A DNA stretch of 19,087 bases from JALZAA01 sp035316005 (GCA_035316005.1 DATFXK010000232.1:1-19087); one strand, 5' to 3'; positions 6,876-15,303 are shown, counted from the stretch's first letter. A program made the numbers and translations. Notes: generated by a model from the sequence alone, not told the origin.

Positions 6876-8282
6876 TCAGCCGACCGCCCCTTCCATATTC
6901 AGCTCGATCAGGCGGCTGAGTTCGACGGCGTACTCCATCGGCAACGTCTTCGTGATGGGCTCGATGAAGCCGTTGACGATCATGGCCGTCGCCCGCTGCT
7001 CGGAGAGCCCGCGACTCATCAGGTAGAAGATCTGGTCCTCGCCGACCTTCGAGACCGTCGCCTCGTGGCCGATGCGGGCGTCCTTCTCCTCGATCTCCAT
7101 GTACGGGTAGGTGTCGGAGCGGCTGTCCTCGTCGAGGATCAACGCGTCGCAGCGCACGTGGCTCTTCACGTTGTGCGCTCCCTCCTCGACCTTTACGAGG
7201 CCGCGGTAGGTCGTCCGGCCGCCGTCCTTCGAGATCGACTTCGACTCGATCAGCGATGTGGTCTCGGGCGCGACATGGGTCATCTTGGCCCCGGCGTCCT
7301 GGTGCATGTCCTCACCGGCGTACGCGACGGACAGCACCTCGCCGTGCGCCTTCGGTCCGACCATGACGACGGACGGGTACTTCATCGTCAGCTTCGAACC
7401 GATGTTCCCGTCGATCCACTCGACGGTCGCCTCGCGCTCGGCCTTGGCCCGCTTCGTGACCAGGTTGTACACGTTCGGCGACCAGTTCTGGATCGTCGTG
7501 TACCGGATGCGCGCGCCCGGCTTGGCGATGAGCTCCACCACGGCCGAGTGCAGCGAGTCGCTCGTGTAGATCGGCGCCGAACAGCCCTCGACGTAGTGCA
7601 CCGAAGCGCCTTCGTCGGCGATGATCAGCGTCCGTTCGAACTGCCCCGCGTTCTCGGCGTTGATGCGGAAGTACGCCTGCAACGGCATCTCGACGTGCAC
7701 GCCCGGCGGAACGTAGATGAACGACCCGCCCGACCATACGGTGGAGTTCAGCGCGGCGAACTTGTTGTCGCCCGGCGGGATGACCGTGGCGAAGTGCTCG
7801 CGCACGATCTCCGGGTACTCGCGAACCGCGGTGTCCATGTCGGTGAACAGGACGCCCTGCTTGGCGAGCTCCTCACGGTTCTTGTGGTAGACGGTCTCGC
7901 TTTCGAACTGGGCCGTCACGCCGGCGAGGTACTTGCGCTCGGCCTCGGGGATGCCGAGCTTCTCGTACGTCGCCTTCATGGAGTCGGGGAGCATGTCCCA
8001 GTCGGCGACCTGACCCTTGTCCGTCGGCTTCAGGTAGTAGTAGATGTCGTCGAAGTCGATGGTCGGCATGTTCTTGGCGAACCACTCGAGCATCGGCTTG
8101 CGCTCGAACCGCTTCAGGGCCTTCAGCCGGAAGTCGCGCATCCAGTCCGGCTCGTTCTTCTGACCCGAGATCTCGCGGACGATCTCTTCGTTCAGGCCCT
8201 TCTTCGGGATGTAGGCGTAATCGTCCGTGCTATCGGACCAGCCGAGCTTGTACTTGCCGAGATCGATGCCGCTGACAGCCAT
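6876..8282 (-). CDS. sufB: SufB, Fe-S scaffold subunit
   Basis: A 468-residue SufB, first gene of the operon and the main Fe-S cluster assembly scaffold. Recognisable SufB segments are WSGGSFIYVPPGV, the Cys-containing YVEGCSAPIYTSDSLHSAVV, TIQNWSPNVYNLVTKRA, HVRCDALILDEDSRSDTYPY and IGHEATVSKVGEDQIFYLMS. Length and motif order match full-length actinobacterial SufB. The ATG at 8282 has a GGAGG ribosome site (8292-8296) nine bases upstream. The leader from the predicted promoter is about 78 bases long and contains a possible hairpin (see the repeat at 8325-8382). No SufR-type regulator gene is adjacent. Confidence 0.96.
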   Translation of the reverse strand: MAVSGIDLGKYKLGWSDSTDDYAYIPKKGLNEEIVREISGQKNEPDWMRDFRLKALKRFERKPMLEWFAKNMPTIDFDDIYYYLKPTDKGQVADWDMLPDSMKATYEKLGIPEAERKYLAGVTAQFESETVYHKNREELAKQGVLFTDMDTAVREYPEIVREHFATVIPPGDNKFAALNSTVWSGGSFIYVPPGVHVEMPLQAYFRINAENAGQFERTLIIADEGASVHYVEGCSAPIYTSDSLHSAVVELIAKPGARIRYTTIQNWSPNVYNLVTKRAKAEREATVEWIDGNIGSKLTMKYPSVVMVGPKAHGEVLSVAYAGEDMHQDAGAKMTHVAPETTSLIESKSISKDGGRTTYRGLVKVEEGAHNVKSHVRCDALILDEDSRSDTYPYMEIEEKDARIGHEATVSKVGEDQIFYLMSRGLSEQRATAMIVNGFIEPITKTLPMEYAVELSRLIELNMEGAVG

Positions 8283-8324
8283 GCGCCCTCGCCTCCGCTA
8301 CCGGGTGGCGGTCTCAGGGTTCGG

Positions 8325-8382
8325 AATCCCCCCGGGACAAGGCATCCGGGGATTTTCACTACGTAGATAGTAACAATCCCCG
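8325..8382. repeat. Three-armed repeat at the suf promoter/leader
   Basis: On the plus strand, AATCCCC (8325-8331), GGGGATT (8348-8354) and AATCCCC (8375-8381) are spaced by 16 and 20 bases. The middle arm can pair with either neighbour; the outer pair extends to eight bases (CGGGGATT at 8347-8354 with AATCCCCG at 8375-8382). The right-hand dyad encloses the -10 box and predicted start site, which suits an operator. The left-hand dyad lies in the transcribed leader, which suits an RNA hairpin. Confidence 0.5.
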
Positions 8383-8396
8383 AGCGGTCGGGACAA
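8367..8396 (-). promoter_or_regulatory. Predicted sufB operon promoter
   Basis: Reading the minus strand, TTGTCC (8396-8391) is a -35-like box and TACTAT (8372-8367) a -10-like box, with an 18-base spacer. This is one of the few AT-rich patches in the window and it lies upstream of sufB in the right orientation. The transcription start would fall near 8360. A perfect palindrome CTACGTAG (8359-8366) abuts the -10 box. Confidence 0.55.
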
Positions 8397-8445
8397 TTCC
8401 CACCGACGATCTCTCGGCGTCAGCCGGGCCGGGACCCGGCCGGCG

Positions 8446-11415
8446 TCAGGGCTCGGCGGCCGACCCCGTCCTCGCCCCCGTCCGGGCGGACGTCTGCCGG
8501 GCCGGAGCCGTCGTCGTCGGGGTCGACCCGGTTGCGCCGGCTCCGCCGCCACCGCCACCGGAGGCCTGTCGGGCCTGGTTGATGAGGTCGCCGACCTGGT
8601 TGATCAGTTGCTGATACGTACCCAGGTCGCCGTTCCGCAATGCCGCCTGGGCTTGCCCATACGTGTCGGCAGCCCGGTTCAGGAGGTCCTGCACATTGCC
8701 CCCCGACGGCGCCGGTGCCGGCGTGGTCGGCGCCTGGCCGCCAGGCAGCGTGGGTGGCGGCGCCTGACCGAAGAGGATCCGGAGCCCCTCGTCGACCGTC
8801 GAGGCGAGGACCGGATCTTGCCCGGCCTCTGCCACGACGACGAACCGGAACTGCGGGTAACTCGAGGCGCCGGCGGCCTGCACGTAGAAGGGGCGGATGT
8901 AGAGGATCGAGTTGCCCACCGGGATCAGCTGCAGGCTGCCTTGGATCACGGTCGATCCCTGCTGGTTCAAGAGAGTGAGTTGGCGGGAGACGTCGGGCGT
9001 GCTCTTGATGCGGTTGTCGATCTGCACCGGCCCGAGCACGGACTCGCCCTGTGGCATCTCGAACGCGGTCATCTTCCCGTAGTCGCCGGGGTCCGAGCTC
9101 GCGATCATGAACGACACGAGCCGAGTCTGTTTGTTGCCAGCCGAGACGGGCACGAACGGCTGCAGGATGATGAAGCTCGGTTGCTGCTGGCCGGGCGGGT
9201 TGATGTACAGGTAATAGGGCCGCATGCGATTCCCGGTCGACGTGGCTCCTTTCCGCTGATCCGCCGGAGCCGGCGCGGCCGCGCTCTGCAATTGCGCGGC
9301 GGTTAGCTGACCCGAGCCCGGGTCAGGCGAGAGGAGCCACTTGGCGCTGCCCTGGTAGAAGCGCCGGCTCTCGGTGACGTGGTACCGCGAGTAGACGTCG
9401 GACTGCACCCGGAAGAGGTCCTCGGGGTAGCGCAGGTGTTCCTTCAGCTCTTGCGGCATCTTGTCGAAGGCCGTGAACAGATCCGGGAACGCCTTCCGGT
9501 ACGACCGGATCAACGGATCCTTGTTGTCAATGACGTAGAACTTGACGGTCCCGTCGTACGCGTCGACGGTCGCCTTCACGGAGTTGCGGACGTAGTTGAA
9601 GCTGTGGTTCAGACCGGTGTCACTCGGTCCGGACACTTTCTGCGAGTACGGATAGCGATTGGTCGTCGTGTACGAGTCGAGCACCCAGACGACGCGGCCT
9701 CCGGTCACCACGGGGTACGGGTCGGCGTCGAAGTCGAGGAACGGCGCGAGCTTCTTGACGCGGTCCTTGATGTCGCGGACATAGAGGACCTTCGTGTTCC
9801 CGTTGACCTGCCCCGAGATGAGCGGGTTGATGTCGCCGAACCGCAACGCGAAGGCGAGCCGGCGGATGGGGTTGTCGATCTTGACTCCGTCCTTGCCCTG
9901 GTAGCGGGTCGTGGCGTCGGCGCGGCCGGGGCGGGAGTAGTCGAACTCGCGTTGGTTGGCGTCCACCAGCGCGTACCCGGGCTGGTTCTCGCCGAAATAC
10001 ACGCCTGGTTGGTTGAGTGTGATGGGCGCGTCCTGGGGGATCGGGATTCCGCTGAGAACGAAGTCGGGGTTGCCGTCCTGGGCGGCCGTGTTCGTCGGCG
10101 ACGACACGATGCCGTAGCCGTGCGTGTAGACGAGGTGCTGGTTGACCCACGATTGGCTCGGGAGCTCGCCCTGGTTGATCTCCCGCGCCGACAGCACGAC
10201 CTGGCGGGTCGTGTCGCCGAGCTTGTACCGGTCGACATCGACGTCGTCGATCTTGTAGAAGGTCTGCAGTCCTTGCAACGACTGGTACGTCGACTGGATG
10301 ACCGGCGGGTCCCAGAGGCGCGCGTTGTCGATGGACGCGACGTTCTGACTGATGGTGTCGGCGTCGACGTTCGGTTGATAGTCGAACGGCTCGTTCTTGA
10401 CACCCTGCAGGTTGAAGGCGGTGCGCGTCGCCGCGATGTTGCGTTCGATGTACCGCTGTTCGTTCTGGAACTCGTTCGGCTCGACGCGAAACTTCTGGAC
10501 GCCGGCCGGGTAGATCGTGCCGATGACGATAGACACGAAACCCCAAAGCCCTACGGCGATGATCGGCAGCACCCAGCCGCGTCGCCAGATGTTCCAGATG
10601 AACAGCCCGGCCGCCACGATCGAGATGAAGATCAGCAGGTTCAGCGCGGGCAACTGCGCCTTCACGTCGGTGTAGCTCGCGCCTGTGACCACGCCCCGTT
10701 CCGAGAAGTTGAGGTTGAAACGGTCGAGGTAGTACTGCGCGGTCTTGACGAGCGCCATGACGGCGAGGATCACGGACAGATGCGCCTTCACTTGGGGCGT
10801 CACCCGCTGGAACGGGCTCTGGAACCGGATGCCGCCGTTGAGGTAGTGCGCCACGGCCGTGACGAGCAGCACGATCACAAGGCCGGCGAAGAGCCAATCG
10901 GCGATGAAGCGCAGGAACGGCAGCTGGAAGACGTAGAAGCCGATGTCCCTGTCGAACTGCGGGTCCTTCACGCCGAAGTCCACCCGGTGGGTGAACAGCA
11001 CCCACTCCTGCCACTGCGACGAGACACCGACGCCTGCGATCAGGGCGAAGAACAGCGAGACGCCGACGCGGATGCGCCCTTGGTACGGCGAGACGAACTG
11101 TTGGTAGCGCTCGACGAGTTCGTCCTCGGGGCCCATCGACCGGTACTTGGGCGCCAGCCGATCGGCGATCAGGAGGCTCGTCAGCATCATGACGAAGAAC
11201 ACGACCGTGAAGACGAGCGCCGGGACGACCTTGGCCGCCAGCAGCTCGCGCCATGTACCGCCCTGTCCGACCGAGTCGAACCAGAGGAAGTCGGTGTAGA
11301 AACCCGCCAGCCCGCGCAGGCTGAAGAGGAGGATCACCAGCAGGATGACTGCCGCGATGATCCACCCGCGCACGCGGAAGCCGCGCCGGCGACGTTGGGC
11401 TGTGGGCACCCGCAT
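8446..11415 (-). CDS. UPF0182 family large membrane protein
   Basis: A 989-residue protein of the UPF0182 (COG1615) family, whose biochemical role is unknown. Seven hydrophobic segments are visible in the first third, at roughly residues 17-38, 63-84, 116-134, 171-191, 212-230, 257-276 and 281-303. They are followed by a large region presumably outside the membrane. The family hallmark VEPNEFQNEQRYIERNIAATR-like segment begins at residue 311, and GFYTDFLWF (38-46) is also typical. The C-terminus has the usual helical module (LLNRAADTYGQAQAALRNGD) flanked by Pro/Thr- and Gly-rich low-complexity stretches, ending in a Thr/Arg/Ala-rich tail. It is the last gene of a cluster with the DivIVA and PDZ/Lon-like genes, 55 bases downstream of the former. 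Confidence 0.92.
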   Translation of the reverse strand: MRVPTAQRRRRGFRVRGWIIAAVILLVILLFSLRGLAGFYTDFLWFDSVGQGGTWRELLAAKVVPALVFTVVFFVMMLTSLLIADRLAPKYRSMGPEDELVERYQQFVSPYQGRIRVGVSLFFALIAGVGVSSQWQEWVLFTHRVDFGVKDPQFDRDIGFYVFQLPFLRFIADWLFAGLVIVLLVTAVAHYLNGGIRFQSPFQRVTPQVKAHLSVILAVMALVKTAQYYLDRFNLNFSERGVVTGASYTDVKAQLPALNLLIFISIVAAGLFIWNIWRRGWVLPIIAVGLWGFVSIVIGTIYPAGVQKFRVEPNEFQNEQRYIERNIAATRTAFNLQGVKNEPFDYQPNVDADTISQNVASIDNARLWDPPVIQSTYQSLQGLQTFYKIDDVDVDRYKLGDTTRQVVLSAREINQGELPSQSWVNQHLVYTHGYGIVSSPTNTAAQDGNPDFVLSGIPIPQDAPITLNQPGVYFGENQPGYALVDANQREFDYSRPGRADATTRYQGKDGVKIDNPIRRLAFALRFGDINPLISGQVNGNTKVLYVRDIKDRVKKLAPFLDFDADPYPVVTGGRVVWVLDSYTTTNRYPYSQKVSGPSDTGLNHSFNYVRNSVKATVDAYDGTVKFYVIDNKDPLIRSYRKAFPDLFTAFDKMPQELKEHLRYPEDLFRVQSDVYSRYHVTESRRFYQGSAKWLLSPDPGSGQLTAAQLQSAAAPAPADQRKGATSTGNRMRPYYLYINPPGQQQPSFIILQPFVPVSAGNKQTRLVSFMIASSDPGDYGKMTAFEMPQGESVLGPVQIDNRIKSTPDVSRQLTLLNQQGSTVIQGSLQLIPVGNSILYIRPFYVQAAGASSYPQFRFVVVAEAGQDPVLASTVDEGLRILFGQAPPPTLPGGQAPTTPAPAPSGGNVQDLLNRAADTYGQAQAALRNGDLGTYQQLINQVGDLINQARQASGGGGGGAGATGSTPTTTAPARQTSARTGARTGSAAEP

Positions 11416-11470
11416 CGGCTGCGAAGCCTACTGCCGGGGTTCCGCAGTTCCCTGTCGCGCGCTCAGACGT

Positions 11471-13405
11471 TCAGTCGTCGCTGCCCTGTTCGTTCACCAC
11501 AGCGAGCAGGCACCTGCATCCCGGGTGTGCGGGCGGGAACTGCTGCCCCGTTGGAAAGCGCTCCCCACGTCGCGTCGGCTCGAGCGCGTTGTCGTCGGCA
11601 TCCGGGCACTGACCCTGCTCGGCGGGGACCCAGCGCAGCCGTGAGCCTTCGGGAGCCGCGTCGTACACGCCGCGCGCGTAGACCGCCGCGAGGAGATCAC
11701 GGATGCGCGTGTCGAGCTCTTCACCCTTCCATTCCCGATAACGCGCGCCGATCCGGTGGGCGATCACGTCGGGGTTGGCGTCGTCGTCGAGGGTCTCGTC
11801 GACGGCAGCGAGGAGCCGATCGCGCAGCGGCGTCACGAGCACTTCGACCATGCCCGTGACGATGCGGTGTGGCGCGCCGCTCACAGGTTCGCTCGTGGGC
11901 ACAGCCGCCGTGCGCGCCGCTATGTACGCCTCGGTGATCGCCGGCGCCAGCACGTCCGACCACGCCTCGACCTGCCGCGGAAGCGGCGGCAGCAGGTTCT
12001 CGGCCTCGGGACGGCGTCGGTGGCGACGCAGCGCGTCGAGGATCTCGTTCTGCTCGCTCTGCAGGACGCGCTTGCTGTTCCGTACCAGCTCGTGCGCGAT
12101 CGGGGCCAGGAGCTCGTCACGCCGCGCTAGTAGCTCGGGGTCGACGTCGGCGGATGCACGCACGGGCGCCGTCTCGACGAGAACCTGCCCCTCGGGCACG
12201 TTCGGCATCGGCTCTTCTCCGCCCCCGCCACGTCGTCCATCGCCGTCGCCGAGACCGCCGTGGTCGCCGAAGTCGATGCGAGGCTCCTCGACCTTCTCTT
12301 CGCGCGTTCCACGCATGCGCTCGAAGAGCGCGTCGACGTCATCGCCTGCATCGGACTCCGGCTTCTGTTCCGTCTCGGCATCGACGGGCGCGGCCGGTTC
12401 CGGCTCGTGCGGCGCGGCGGGCTCGGATGTGGGCGCAGGCTCGTTGTGCGGTGGCGACGCGACCTCCGTCGTGACCTCCTCGTCCGGCTCACGCGCGGTC
12501 TCGGGCTCACCCTCGGGTTCAGGTTCGGGCTCCCGCTCGGGCTGCCGAACGGTGGGCGGCGCGGGCTCCGGACGGCCGGGGAGCTCGCCGAGACCGATGC
12601 CCGTCGCCGGCCTCGGCCGAGGCTTCGGTGTTCCCTCGCGCTCGGCGCGCGTCGGGCGTGTCTCGCGCGACGGCCGAATACGTGGCCGCTGCTCGGGCGC
12701 GAACACCGGCGCGGGCTCCTCGTCGGCGGCATTCGACTCCGAAGGTAACGAGATCGGCGGGCCGGCCTCCGCGTTCACCGGCGGGAACGGCCGGCCGGCG
12801 CCGAAGCGTGTGAGCATCTCGTTGGCGTCCGACACGGTGTCGCGCACGACCCGGTACGCCTCCGCGAAGCGGTCGCGATCGGTGCGCAGCTGGTCGATGT
12901 ACGCGCGGAGGGTGTCGCGCCGCCGGTTGAGGTCGGTCAGGACGCGTTCGCGAAGTGCCCGAGCCTCGGAGACCATCTCGCGTCCCCGTTCGCGCGCGGC
13001 CTCGACGATCGCGCGCGCGTCCTTGGTCGCCTGCTCCAGTTGCTCGGCGCGGATGCGGGCCGACTCACCGCGCGCCGCCCGCTCCACCTCCAACGCCGCC
13101 TCCCGCGCCCGCTGCCCGACCTTCTCGGCCGAGTCCTCCGCCGAACGCAACGTGCTCGCGACTTCGTGTCCCACCTGCTCCACGAGCTGGTCCCGTGACG
13201 GGAGCGGCGGGTGTCGTACTTCGGCCTCGAGATCCGCGATCCGCCGGTTCATGACCTCGAACTCGTCCGCCATTCGACGGAGGAAGGCGCGCACCTGCTC
13301 CTCGTCGAGGCCCTTGCGGGCGCGCGAGAACTCCTGCCGTTCGATGTGGGCGGGCGTGAGCCGGTGTTGCTCCGAGCCGGACGGGCGAGGCTCGTCGATC
13401 GACAT
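11471..13405 (-). CDS. DivIVA-domain protein with a C-terminal MuF/gp7-like region
   Basis: A 644-residue protein with three parts. Residues about 14-65 are a DivIVA-type N-terminus (RLTPAHIERQEFSRARKGLD, then EEQVRAFLRRMADEFE), which in this family binds curved membrane and organises polar or septal growth. A long charged coiled coil follows to about residue 205. Residues about 210-400 are Pro/Glu/Arg-rich and probably disordered. The last 240 residues are helical, then carry RLRWVPAEQGQCPDADDN and PPAHPGCRCLLAV (Cys600, His627, Cys630, Cys632). That pattern resembles the end of phage Mu F/SPP1 gp7 head-morphogenesis proteins (W...CPxC...HPNCRC), with the second Cys of CPxC replaced by Ala603. 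No stop or frameshift separates the parts. It starts 19 bases after the protease stop and is probably cotranscribed with it. Confidence 0.8.
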   Translation of the reverse strand: MSIDEPRPSGSEQHRLTPAHIERQEFSRARKGLDEEQVRAFLRRMADEFEVMNRRIADLEAEVRHPPLPSRDQLVEQVGHEVASTLRSAEDSAEKVGQRAREAALEVERAARGESARIRAEQLEQATKDARAIVEAARERGREMVSEARALRERVLTDLNRRRDTLRAYIDQLRTDRDRFAEAYRVVRDTVSDANEMLTRFGAGRPFPPVNAEAGPPISLPSESNAADEEPAPVFAPEQRPRIRPSRETRPTRAEREGTPKPRPRPATGIGLGELPGRPEPAPPTVRQPEREPEPEPEGEPETAREPDEEVTTEVASPPHNEPAPTSEPAAPHEPEPAAPVDAETEQKPESDAGDDVDALFERMRGTREEKVEEPRIDFGDHGGLGDGDGRRGGGGEEPMPNVPEGQVLVETAPVRASADVDPELLARRDELLAPIAHELVRNSKRVLQSEQNEILDALRRHRRRPEAENLLPPLPRQVEAWSDVLAPAITEAYIAARTAAVPTSEPVSGAPHRIVTGMVEVLVTPLRDRLLAAVDETLDDDANPDVIAHRIGARYREWKGEELDTRIRDLLAAVYARGVYDAAPEGSRLRWVPAEQGQCPDADDNALEPTRRGERFPTGQQFPPAHPGCRCLLAVVNEQGSDD

Positions 13406-13424
13406 CGGCGCAACTGTATTGGGG

Positions 13425-14540
13425 CTATGGGCAGGCCGGGGACGGCGGTGCCGGGGGCAACCCGGTGTCGGCGCCTCCGAAGCGGTGGAGTTCGCCGAGC
13501 GCGTCGTCGAGCGTCCGGATGCCGACCACCTTCATGCTGCCGGCACGGCTGCGAGCCTCCTTGACCTCGGCGGTCGGGACGAGGAACAGTTTCGCTCCCG
13601 CCTGGCGCGCGGTGACCGCCTTCTGCTGGGCGCCACCGATGGGCCCGACCGAGCCGTCGGAGCGGATGGTTCCGGTGACGGCGACCTTCTTCCCGCCCGT
13701 GAGGTCCCCCGGGGTGAGCTGGTCGACGATGGTGAGCGTGAACGCGAGTCCGGCCGAGGGCCCGCTGACGCGGCCGGTGTCGATGTGGACGTCGACGGGA
13801 AAGTCGAACTTCTCGCTGCGCGTGGAGCTCTGGACGCCGATCTGGGCCCGGCCCTGGCACGGCCCCTGGGCGGTGGCGCGGGTGTCGACGGTCACCTCCG
13901 AGGTCTTCCCGTCGCGTTCGACAGTAAACGTGACCGGTCCGCCCGCCGGCCGGCTGCGGACGACAGGTCCCAGTTGGTCCGCCAGCGTGACCGGCTGGCC
14001 GTCGACAGCGGTGATGACGTCGCCGACGCGGAGCTCGCCCTGGGCCGGCGCCCCCTTCTGCACCCCCGTGACGACGGCACCCGTCCCGTTCTTCGGCACC
14101 GTGTACCCGAGCCGTTCGAGCGCGACCTGCTTGGCGGTCATCTGGGAATCGGCCATCTCGAGCTTGTTGAGGCGCGCGTCCTCGGCCCGTGATCGGCCCT
14201 GGAGCACGTCGTCCTCGGGGACGACGTCCGTGTCGGCGTCGAGCCAGCCCGACAGGACCGTGAAGGCGTTCGGGCGATCGCTCGAAACCGACACCGTCAG
14301 GAACAACAGCTCGCCCTGGTGCGAGAACGTCGGCGCGCCCTGGATCTTCACCACCCGCTCGACCGTGCTGGCCGTCCCGGGCGCGATCAGGACGTACGGG
14401 AGGCGGATGAGCGCACCGCCGAGAAGCACGAGCACGGCCACGATGGCGGCCACGGCCCCGGCGGCGACGAGCGGGCGGCGCCGGCGACGAGGTCGGACCG
14501 GCGCGGGCGGCGGGGGGAGACCGCCGCGATCGTCGACCAT
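13425..14540 (-). CDS. PDZ domain/Lon-like (S16) membrane-anchored protease
   Basis: A 371-residue protein of the YlbL/SepM-like type. A proline-rich cytoplasmic N-terminus and Arg cluster precede one membrane segment (about 24-46), placing the rest outside the membrane. A PDZ domain spans about 150-215 (VVTGVQKGAPAQGELRVGD). The Lon-type proteolytic domain follows: catalytic Ser262 in VSGPSAGLAFTL and Lys307 in GGAQQKAVTARQAG, with TGTIRSDGSVGPIGG between. The Ser-Lys dyad is intact, so it should be active. The last residues are Pro-rich. The ATG at 14540 is chosen because longer readings are Ala/Arg-rich noise; a GTG one codon earlier is possible. It is divergent from the HEAT gene (73 bases apart) and heads the cluster with DivIVA and UPF0182. 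Confidence 0.9.
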   Translation of the reverse strand: MVDDRGGLPPPPAPVRPRRRRRPLVAAGAVAAIVAVLVLLGGALIRLPYVLIAPGTASTVERVVKIQGAPTFSHQGELLFLTVSVSSDRPNAFTVLSGWLDADTDVVPEDDVLQGRSRAEDARLNKLEMADSQMTAKQVALERLGYTVPKNGTGAVVTGVQKGAPAQGELRVGDVITAVDGQPVTLADQLGPVVRSRPAGGPVTFTVERDGKTSEVTVDTRATAQGPCQGRAQIGVQSSTRSEKFDFPVDVHIDTGRVSGPSAGLAFTLTIVDQLTPGDLTGGKKVAVTGTIRSDGSVGPIGGAQQKAVTARQAGAKLFLVPTAEVKEARSRAGSMKVVGIRTLDDALGELHRFGGADTGLPPAPPSPACP

Positions 14541-14613
14541 CACACGAGATTGCCATGCACCTGCCCCGGCGCCGGACGCGGCCCCCGCCCGGATTGGGAC
14601 AAGATGAGCACCG

Positions 14614-15258
14614 ATGGGCGCCGATCGTGGGCCGGCCCGATCGGGCATCGAGCGCGCGGCCGATGCCGCCGCGCTCGGGCTCCGGGCGCGACTCCCGGAG
14701 GATGCGTCCGCCGACCTCGAGCGCGCCGCGCGCGACGATTCCGACGCGCGCGTCCGCGCCGCCGCCCTCGGCGCGCTGGCGCGGGCGGGCGAACACGGCC
14801 GGGCAACGACCGCATGGCGCGCCGCTCTCGCGGACCCGGCGCCCGCAGTGCGTCGCCGGGCGGCCGACCTCGCACCGAGCCTCGGGGCGCCGGCGCGCCC
14901 ACTGCTCCCTCTCCTCGCGGACGACGACGTCACCGTGATCGAGGCCGCCGCCTGGGCCCTGGGCGAGCTCGGCGCCGTCGCCGTGAGCGCCGGCGCCGTT
15001 TTCGCGCTGAGCACCGTGGCGCGCCAACACGTGGACCCGCTCGCTCGGGAGGCGGCCGTCGCCGCCCTTGGCTCCCTCTCCGACCCCGCCGGTCTCCCCG
15101 CTCTCCTCGCCGCCTGCCGCGACAAGCCCGCCGTACGCCGCCGCGCCGTCCTCGCCCTGGCCCCCTTCGACGGCCCCGATGTCGACGCCGCCCTCCACGC
15201 CGCCCTCGCAGACCGCGACTGGCAGGTCAGACAAGCGGCGGAAGACTTGCTCGGCTGA
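14614..15258 (+). CDS. HEAT-repeat protein
   Basis: A 214-residue all-helical protein made of HEAT-like repeats, roughly every 30 residues. Examples are RAARDDSDARVRAAALGALA, ADPAPAVRRRAADLAPSL, ADDDVTVIEAAAWALGELGA and a final ADRDWQVRQAAEDLL. Such proteins are scaffolds for protein-protein contact; the partner is unknown. It has no signal peptide or catalytic motif. An in-frame stop (14605-14607) just upstream makes the ATG at 14614 the first possible start, though its ribosome site is weak. Divergent from the PDZ/Lon-like protease gene and convergent with mreB. Confidence 0.85.
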   Translation: MGADRGPARSGIERAADAAALGLRARLPEDASADLERAARDDSDARVRAAALGALARAGEHGRATTAWRAALADPAPAVRRRAADLAPSLGAPARPLLPLLADDDVTVIEAAAWALGELGAVAVSAGAVFALSTVARQHVDPLAREAAVAALGSLSDPAGLPALLAACRDKPAVRRRAVLALAPFDGPDVDAALHAALADRDWQVRQAAEDLLG

Positions 15259-15287
15259 GCGCGTCTGTGCGACGGGCGATTCGACCA

Positions 15288-15303
15288 CGGCGACCGGTCG
15301 CCG
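15288..15303. repeat. Perfect 16-bp palindrome between HEAT gene and mreB
   Basis: CGGCGACCGGTCGCCG is fully self-complementary and lies 30 bases after the HEAT stop codon. It could be a short hairpin contributing to termination or a protein-binding palindrome. There is no run of T after it. Confidence 0.45.

Noticed and set aside
6213..8366. 717-residue plus-strand ORF opposite sufD/sufB
   Set aside because: It spans two opposite-strand Suf genes and begins with Ser/Thr/Pro low complexity; it reads as the mirror of SufB codons.
9379..11859. 826-residue plus-strand ORF opposite UPF0182 and DivIVA
   Set aside because: Asp/Val/Arg-rich antisense composition, no domain, and it crosses a gene boundary on the other strand.
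12480..12560. Tandem repeat in the DivIVA gene linker
   Set aside because: The repeated GGCTC/TCGGG units just encode an imperfect Pro-Glu-rich linker; the period is irregular and no array structure is present.
11471..13405. Prophage remnant, because of the MuF-like C-terminus
   Set aside because: No terminase, portal, capsid, integrase or att-like repeats nearby; the region is in frame with DivIVA and between conserved envelope genes.
11775..14192. 805-residue plus-strand Ser/Arg-rich ORF opposite DivIVA and the protease
   Set aside because: Low-complexity shadow of the Pro/Glu-rich linker; crosses two real genes.
14553..15288. N-terminal extension of the PDZ/Lon-like protease or a separate minus-strand gene opposite the HEAT gene
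   Set aside because: The extended readings are Ala/Arg-rich and antisense to clear HEAT repeats; the membrane-anchored protease starts naturally at 14540.
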